Assembly: GCA_030512335.1 (NCBI GenBank)
Contig: JAULSU010000003.1
Span: 1,674,001-1,738,000 of the forward strand
Direction of reading: 5' to 3'
Length of the DNA: 64,000 nt
Source: Immersiella caudata
Taxonomy: Eukaryota; Ascomycota; Sordariomycetes; Sordariales; Lasiosphaeriaceae
Shown: piece by piece, positions 58,336-64,000 of the stretch
How the letters are laid out: each line of letters begins with the position of its first letter
Position numbering within the stretch: position 1 is the stretch's first letter
Program-made: the position numbers and the translations under genes
The notes under the pieces: generated by a model
What the model was told of the DNA's origin: nothing
The model's input: only the letters and a program-made list of their open reading frames with translations
Databases searched by the model: none

Positions 58336-60101
58336 CTACTTTTGTTGTCCAACAGCCTTCTCCCAAGCACTATCGAAACTCGTCTGCGAGTCGACGACAA
58401 CCAGGCTTGACTCCCCATCTGCTGCTGTGGTACCCGATACTTGGCTCTGTTGCATGGTGGGGGTCTCTGTGACCAGCGCTTTCGCGCTCTCGACGGCGAT
58501 GGGGGCAGCCTTGGCGGCGGCTTGGGCTTCCCCATCTCTTGCAATCTCGGCCTGCCAGTTACTCGAGTAGACGATGGCGGCGAAGCCCTCAAGATCACGC
58601 ACCGCTTCCATGGCCTGCAAGTGCTCGTTAGGCATCCCGTTGCCGATGACGTGGGCCTGGCGTGTCAGCACGCTCAGGATCTTGGGAAGCAAGACAGCGC
58701 GGCTGTAGCCAGCGCCGGACAGGGGATCGCGGAGCTCAGCCGAGAGAGGTGTTTCAAAAGCGCCGGCAGCGAGCTTGTTCGTCAGCAAAACGGCAAAGGC
58801 GGCGTCGAGGAGTTGGGTGAGAACCTGCCCGAAGGCGGGCGACTCGATTAAGTCAGCGGTCTCATCAAGGAGGAGACGAAGAGAGGCTGATGAGGATGGC
58901 GAGGGCTGGCCAGAGGCGGCATCATAAGGAGCGGCCTGGACGTCGTCCAAAATTCCCGACTCGCGGAGCACAAAGTCCTCCATGCTGGCAGGTGGGAGCA
59001 GGAACGGAAGCCATTGCGTGCCCGCGGCACCGGATCCGGGAGAGCTACCCTCGACTCGGCGACGAACTTCGGCGGTGAGGCGCGAGAAGGTTTCGAGGGA
59101 TACGGTGTCGCGTGGGCTGAGGTGACCGAAGACCTGGCGCACGGCGGCTTCGACACGCTGCATCACATCCACCCAGCCGCGGTTCAGGAGCCACCAGCTG
59201 AAAGTCAGGTACTTGCGGTTGACGTCGAAATCGCTACCGTAGGCCTGGCTTGGGGTGCCATCATCGTCGTTATTCTCGAGACTGATCGTCGCCTGCGCGC
59301 CGCCAGTCGCGAGGGAGACCACGCTGGAGAGGTAGCTACGGCGGCCTAGGAGGTTGAGCTGAATGCGGGTGAGCATGGCAAGGAGACCAAGAGTGTAGAT
59401 TAGGGTGTAGGCTCTCGTGATAGCTGTCGACGAGGATTTGTGTTAGCCCCTTTTGGAACATGACGGCTTCCCCTGAGTAACTCACAGCTGATGGTCAGGT
59501 CATCCCAGAGCTGGCGCTTCGTTTTCCGTGGCTTCTGCGGTGTCTGAGGCGCTTCCGGGACAGGAGCTTCGGTACTCACAGCAGGTGTCATAGGGGGTAT
59601 TGATACCTGGCTTGCGTGCAGACCAGCTTCACTTTGGACACTGACACTGATGGTGCTGCGCCCATCGTCGTCGGTGGTGGCAGCCTCAGATGCGGTGGGT
59701 GGGCTCAGAGAGCCGACGCTTCGAGTCTTTGCCGCGGCGGACCCCTTCATCTGCTGGATCTCGTATGTGATCTTCTCGGTATTCATGGCCTCGAGGATGT
59801 TTGTCGTCGCGGTTGGCAGTAGTGCGAGGACAGTGAAGGTGCAGTCCTCCTGGTTCTGTTCGAAGCGCCGTCGCAAGCTATCAGCGCACCAGGTCAGTCC
59901 AGGTTAGGCAAGGATAGCAGCAGAATCTTTTGCATGCGCATACTTCTCCTTTGCGATGCGGTCGCTGCTCATGCGCTCGCGCGCATCGTTGATCTTGCTC
60001 AGGACATATTGGGTCACGACGTATCCCGCACCAACGACGCCGACGCCAATAGCGATGGGTGTGCGGTTGCGCCGGAACCAGCGCCGTGTGGCGCCAAGCA
60101 T
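58336..60101 (-). CDS. pex3: Peroxin Pex3
   Basis: Exons 60101-59944, 59877-59486 and 59423-58336 give 545 residues. The N-terminus MLGATRRWFRRNRTPIAIGVGVVGAGYVVTQYVL is the basic segment followed by a single membrane anchor typical of Pex3. KENLRRRFEQNQEDCTFTVLALLPT and SSITRAYTLIYTLGLLAMLTRIQLNLLGRRSYLSSV are hallmarks. A Ser/Thr-rich insertion of about 80 residues lies between them. Pex3 is the peroxisomal and ER membrane docking protein for Pex19 cargo and is needed to insert peroxisomal membrane proteins. It also anchors receptors for selective autophagy of peroxisomes. It shares a divergent promoter with atg101. Confidence 0.95.
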
Positions 60102-60731
60102 TTTGATAGCCTTCGTTTGCACTTCAGTCGCCGGGCCCCTATTGCAGAGCTCAAGTCATGGAGAGTTGTGTCTTCGTCGAGCTTCAACTTGCGTGTTGCG
60201 GCTGTTGTAGTGGTTCCTGGAGTTGGCGAGCTCCAGCCGCCAGCTGCCCAGCCTCGTTCGAAGCCAAATTACCTCGGCTCGGCTGCACTCATAGGGCTGA
60301 TAGAGGAGGTATATAACCCTAACCCTTAAGCGGCTTAAGGTAACCCTCGAGCCCCTCAGGTGCTGGAACCCCGTGATCGGTGCAAGTTTGTCATCGGCAG
60401 CCTGAGTGGTAGAATGAGACCAGTGACTTGTGACCAAGGGGTGCTTTTGGAACCGCCCCCGCCCTGAGCTCCCTTGGCCTGGGGTAACTCTCTCTAGGTG
60501 GTGCCTTTGACCACCGACGCTGCAGGTGACCCACAGTGACAAAATCCCATCCGGCTCCGCCAACAAACGTCACCATCATTTCGCTAGGTCGTGCGTTGCT
60601 GTGCTCCATGTCTGCTGCCCCTCAATCCTCAATCGGTACCCCTCATGTTCAACAAGACATAATACCGCTTTCGAACTGTCAACCACAACACCGGTCACCG
60701 GAAACTGAGCATTGCGCTCAAAGCTTCAGCC
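60102..60731. other. Divergent promoter shared by pex3 and atg101
   Basis: 630 bp between the two start codons. It contains a telobox and an overlapping palindrome (separate entry). No coding content. Confidence 0.65.
60314..60340. promoter_or_regulatory. Telobox overlapping a palindrome, pex3/atg101 promoter
   Basis: TAACCCTAACCCTT (60314-60327) has two telomere-type CCCTAA units. Overlapping it, CCTTAAG-CGG-CTTAAGG (60324-60340) is a palindrome with 7-bp arms around CGG. A further TAACCCTC follows at 60340-60348. It lies about 210 bp upstream of pex3 and 400 bp upstream of atg101. A TATATAA-like motif at 60311 lies next to it. Confidence 0.55.
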
Positions 60732-61563
60732 ATGGAGCAACGCGGTGCTCCCGAGTTTATTCTCGAGGCCTTTGCTGACCCTAACTCCGTCCGCGACGTT
60801 GTCCGAGGTGAGAAATGCCCGCCCACAACCCACCAAAATACCCCGGCCACCCCTATTTTTCAGTCGCTCTTCTGTTTGAGAGGAAAGCAGTTATCATTGA
60901 CATCCAGCGCTCCAGGAATTCTCAACCTGATCTTCTTCCTTCGGTTTTTCCCCACGGTTACCCCCCGCACTCGTGATGTGCTGGGTCTCGAACTCTCCTA
61001 TGTGGCCGAAGCCGAAATCGAAACGCTCATCGAGCAGCGCGTGACCACCCTGGTGCGCCAGCTCGAAGCCGAACGCAGCCAGCCGCACCATCCGCAACAT
61101 CAGAGTCTTGGCTCCGGGAACGGGAGCGGTCGCGGGCAAGTTACAGTGCAGTTCTTTGACAAGAAGAGGCCCAAAAGTTGGTTCCGCGGGAACGACGAGG
61201 TATGCTGGGAGAGCTGGATTATCAAGGTGACAGTGGCGGATCCGAAGACTGAGGGAGGTGAGTGACGCATACCTATTCGAACCTGGGTGCTCTCCAGGCT
61301 CTGCAAAGCAGGAGCATATTGGGGCGGCCTAGGGAGTTTGTCTTCAACATCTGCTGACGTACTCTTTAGAGCGCGCGAAGGTCCGCAAGGCAACTGTGAC
61401 GACACTCCACAACACAGTTTTCAAGATTATCACTCTCGTCAACGCCCACAAGGACCACATACCCCCCATCACAACGCAAGACTCCAATCCCTTCCCCTAC
61501 GAAATAAGCATCAACCAACACAAGTCCGCCGAGGGTTGGGCTGCGAGGATGGGTATTTATTAG
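60732..61563 (+). CDS. atg101: Autophagy-related protein Atg101
   Basis: Exons 60732-60807, 60916-61257 and 61370-61563 give 203 residues. The N-terminus MEQRGAPEFILEAFADPNSVRDVVRG continues ILNLIFFLRFFPTVTPRTRDVL, as in Atg101. Then come TLIEQRVTTLVRQLE, QVTVQFFDKKRPKSWF, VCWESWIIKVTV, and the conserved end AKVRKATVTTLHNTVFKIITLVNAHKDHIPPITTQDSNPFPYEI and GWAARMGIY. Atg101 is a HORMA-domain protein that stabilises Atg13 in the Atg1 kinase complex and starts autophagosome formation. It is present in most filamentous fungi but absent from budding yeast, which uses Atg29/31. The promoter is shared with pex3. Confidence 0.94.
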
Positions 61564-63049
61564 GAGGAGACCTCCTCCGTTTTTGATTTTTACGGTACCC
61601 TCATCAAATGCCCTGTAAGGTTCGCCCAGGAATGGCTCGGTGCGGAGCTAGACAACGCGGCGGACCACCAGCATTCGGCCTTGAGGCCGTCTCTCGGGAG
61701 GGGGAATGACGAGGATGGCGTCGACTAGGGGAAATCCCGACTAGTGATTTTCACTGCGATACTCCGTAATAGGAGGGATATTCTTAGTCCAGATGGCGTT
61801 GTGGCTTACTTATCCCCACTCGTGTGGGTTGAGGAGTTTCGGGGGCGTTGTGCTTGGTTGGCGTTAGCGGTTGGTTGGTATTCAGCGCATAGAACAAGGA
61901 AAGGCATCATCACGTCACGGGAATTTGGCCTCGAGGTCACGATTCGGAAAACAGTTTTAGGTTTAAGGGATGCTGGAGAGCGTTAGGGAGAAGGCTCCTT
62001 AGTGATAGCTCAGGAAAGAGATACCCCAGATAGACACATATTTTGTCTCCATTGCTGTCAGCAACAATAAGCCTGTGTTCAACCATAGGCGTAATAGGAT
62101 CCCAAATTACTGATACCAAAGGGGGCGTCTCGAATCGTTTGCCTCAGAGGCCAAAAGTTTTTCTGCTTCCGGAAGTGTTTTAGCTTTGCTCCTTCTCAGC
62201 TCAAGCAACCTGAAGAGTCTCAACAGGGATTGCGGTTTATCGGGAGAGAATAGAAGGGTAAGAGAAAAAAGGGAAACCACTCTCGCTAATCATTTTCATG
62301 GTGCAGTGATTCTCAACGCGGTGTAGCGGGGTGTATTATCATTGACGTGGAACCACCAGCAGAAACGGTCAGAGACAGGTCAAGGTCAACGAGGAAAGCC
62401 ATTTTCAGCCACAACACATAATCCTCGCTCGGATTGTTCACACATAAATCTGACAAACTAGTACTGGTGCCCATCCAATCCATTCCCGGAGGGCGTATCC
62501 CAAACCAACAAAGCAGATCGCTCCCTTTCGCTAGTAGACCCAAGTGAGAAAAGCAAAACCCAATGACAACATGTAGAGAGCCGAAAGCCAAAGGAGTTAT
62601 GACATCCAGATATCCACGGCATCTCATCCCTTTCCTAGATGATACGCAACGAAAATTCTCTTCCAAGGAAAACCCGGCCACCCAACCATTCATTGGACTC
62701 CTTTCCATATGCTGCTGTACTTCTGATATGTACTCCGTGAACATCCCTTCATTATCATGACAAAAAACAAGTGAAATGCCCCCTACATGGGGGAGATGGG
62801 TAGAAGCTATAGCGGGGATAGGGTGGCTTTTGATACATCTAGATGCACAAGTGGCTCCCACACCAGACGTTCCATGAATGGAGGTAAGGTAGTAAAGCAG
62901 TGTCTGCCCATGACCGACGAGAAGTCGCTGGGTGACGGTGGCGAATGTAGTTTTCTTCGTCAATCGTAACAGTCGTGACATGGTAAGTCAAGATATTTCC
63001 CAAACACGTTTAGTATGGCGTGAGCATGAGAGCATGAAAGGAAACCACG
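61564..63049. other. Convergent region (atg101 / forkhead-type gene)
   Basis: Holds two 3' ends. An open frame of 222 codons on the minus strand (62981-62313) lies in the forkhead-type gene's 3' region, but its composition does not look like a conserved protein. Confidence 0.5.
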
Positions 63050-64000
63050 CTAAAATGTGGTCGAGTAGGCGCGGCTGAGGCCAGGCTTTTGGGAAGATTT
63101 TGCGGGGGCTCGTGGTTGAGCGTTGCTCGAGCCGATCTTCTCAAACCCAGCCAGCATGTCGATACCTGGGAAATCGTTATCCTCATATAAGTCGGTGCAG
63201 AGATCGTCCATAGAAAGCCACGGCGCCAAGTTCTCGTCGTTCATCGCGGGCATCCTACTGGGTGATTGCAAGAAAACTTTGCTTGGCGAAGACGCGAGGC
63301 CCTCAAACATCTTGCTTGGGGTATCCAGCGCCAGAGCATTGGCCTGGCCAGGTACTTTTAGAAACGAGTTGGCGAGGCTGTGGTGAGATGAGCCGTTAAG
63401 ATCGCCTAGCGCACTTGTTGACATGGAACGGTCCATCTTGTGCCTCTTTCCCGATCGCTTTACTGGTGAACCGCTGTTGAGGGGCAGAGGCGAAATCGAG
63501 AAGATAGAGTCGAACGGGTTATCGTTGAATATGTCGAAGCCACCCGTGTCGTCATCTGTCTTGCGGTCGAGACCAAAGAAGACCTCGTCAACATTAAACC
63601 CAGGGGTAAGCTGGAGCGCGTTTTCATCTGGCATCAAAGCGGCGACCCGTCGGTATGGTGAGTCGACCATTGACTGGACGCTCTCCCGATGAAGTCGAAG
63701 ATTGGTGCTTGGCGAGACAGACGGCGGGGGCTTTGGCGGCATTTTTAGCTTTGTGGCAGGTGTCAGCGGTGGAGGCATCTGCCCCAGGCCGTGGGATGCT
63801 GCAGGTCGAAGTGGGGATGAAGACGCCGGAGGGTATCCGTAAGAACGGCTTTTAGTAGGGCTGTCGTAGGACGAAGCACGCAGACGGGCAATCTCGTCCT
63901 CAGCGCGCCCCCTCTTGATACGTGGGCGGTCCGCCTCGGAAGTTAACAGCTTTGCATGTTGATTAGGACGCATGACAGACGATTCAAGCGACGAGATATA
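63050..64000 (-). CDS. C-terminal part of a probable forkhead-type transcription factor (5' end beyond window)
   Basis: An open frame runs from the right edge to the stop at 63050; 316 residues are visible (YISSLESSVMRPNQ at the edge). Segments read SEADRPRIKRGRAEDEIARLR, SYDSPTKSRSYGYPPASSS, LTPATKLKMPPKPPP, STNLRLHRESV, LMPDENALQLTPGFNVDEVFFG and LSMDDLCTDLYEDNDFPGIDMLAGFEKIGS. The Pro/Ser-rich region with a conserved acidic C-terminal part resembles, from memory, the tail of fungal Fkh1/Fkh2-type regulators. The DNA-binding domain would be outside the window, so the identity is a guess; the coding status is well supported. Confidence 0.8.
   Translation of the reverse strand, partial: YISSLESSVMRPNQHAKLLTSEADRPRIKRGRAEDEIARLRASSYDSPTKSRSYGYPPASSSPLRPAASHGLGQMPPPLTPATKLKMPPKPPPSVSPSTNLRLHRESVQSMVDSPYRRVAALMPDENALQLTPGFNVDEVFFGLDRKTDDDTGGFDIFNDNPFDSIFSISPLPLNSGSPVKRSGKRHKMDRSMSTSALGDLNGSSHHSLANSFLKVPGQANALALDTPSKMFEGLASSPSKVFLQSPSRMPAMNDENLAPWLSMDDLCTDLYEDNDFPGIDMLAGFEKIGSSNAQPRAPAKSSQKPGLSRAYSTTF

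Noticed and set aside
62313..62981. 222-codon open frame on the minus strand
   Set aside because: Lies in the 3' region of the forkhead-type gene; composition is Cys/Ser/His-scattered with no recognisable motif. Open frames of this length occur elsewhere in non-coding parts of this window.
1..64000. Transposon remnants or repeat-induced mutation tracts
   Set aside because: No transposase or reverse-transcriptase motifs, long terminal repeats or strongly AT-rich blocks were noticed on reading.

Overview
The window is nuclear DNA from a filamentous ascomycete, most likely a Sordariomycete. Genes are interrupted by many short introns (commonly 46-63 bp) with GTRNGT-like donors and CTRAC/CTGAC branch points. 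Several products occur as such only in filamentous fungi: a DUF1770 protein, a Q/P-rich protein, a GPI-anchored aspartic protease, and an NRC-1-type Ste11. I rebuilt 22 protein genes by joining reading frames across splice sites. One runs off the right edge. I saw no transposon, CRISPR array, rRNA or convincing tRNA. The gene content looks like ordinary core chromosome.

Layout. 1-15 kb: aspartic protease (+), Ste11 MAPKKK (-), a 4-kb gene-free stretch, then a large leucine-rich-repeat protein (+). 15-21 kb, all on the minus strand: mitochondrial Htd2-type dehydratase, prephenate dehydratase, translation release factor eRF1. 21-30 kb: DUF1770 protein (+), a DDT/WHIM-like acidic nuclear protein (-), ribosomal protein uL2 (+), adenosine kinase (+). 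30-38 kb is gene-dense: Est1/Smg/Ebs1-type protein (-), ZNF511-like zinc-finger protein (+), Bud31 (-), complex I LYR subunit NDUFA6 (+), RNA polymerase I/III subunit AC19 (-). 38-56 kb is gene-poor: a Q/P-rich protein (+), a Hal4/Sat4-type kinase (-) and a CaMKK-type kinase (-), separated by stretches of 2-5 kb. 56-64 kb: TRAPP subunit Bet5 (+), Pex3 (-), Atg101 (+), and the 3' part of a probable forkhead-type regulator (-).

Most genes are independent housekeeping units in divergent or convergent pairs. The most interesting theme is post-transcriptional. The eRF1 gene has a probable intron in its 3' untranslated region. Between its UGA stop and that intron lies an unbroken in-frame 73-codon extension, which ends only about 20 nt before the splice junction. 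That geometry would let stop-codon readthrough switch off intron-dependent nonsense-mediated decay, giving a self-regulating loop on the termination factor. The Est1/Smg-type gene, which belongs to the NMD-factor family, also has a probable 3'-UTR intron about 160 nt after its stop. Other signals are telobox motifs (CCCTAA units) upstream of AC19, uL2 and Pex3/Atg101, a perfect 14-bp inverted repeat containing CCAAT upstream of AC19, and a 5-codon upstream ORF just before the Ste11 start.

All identities come from reading translated exons and recalling protein families. No database search was run. Splice sites are inferred from consensus and frame continuity.
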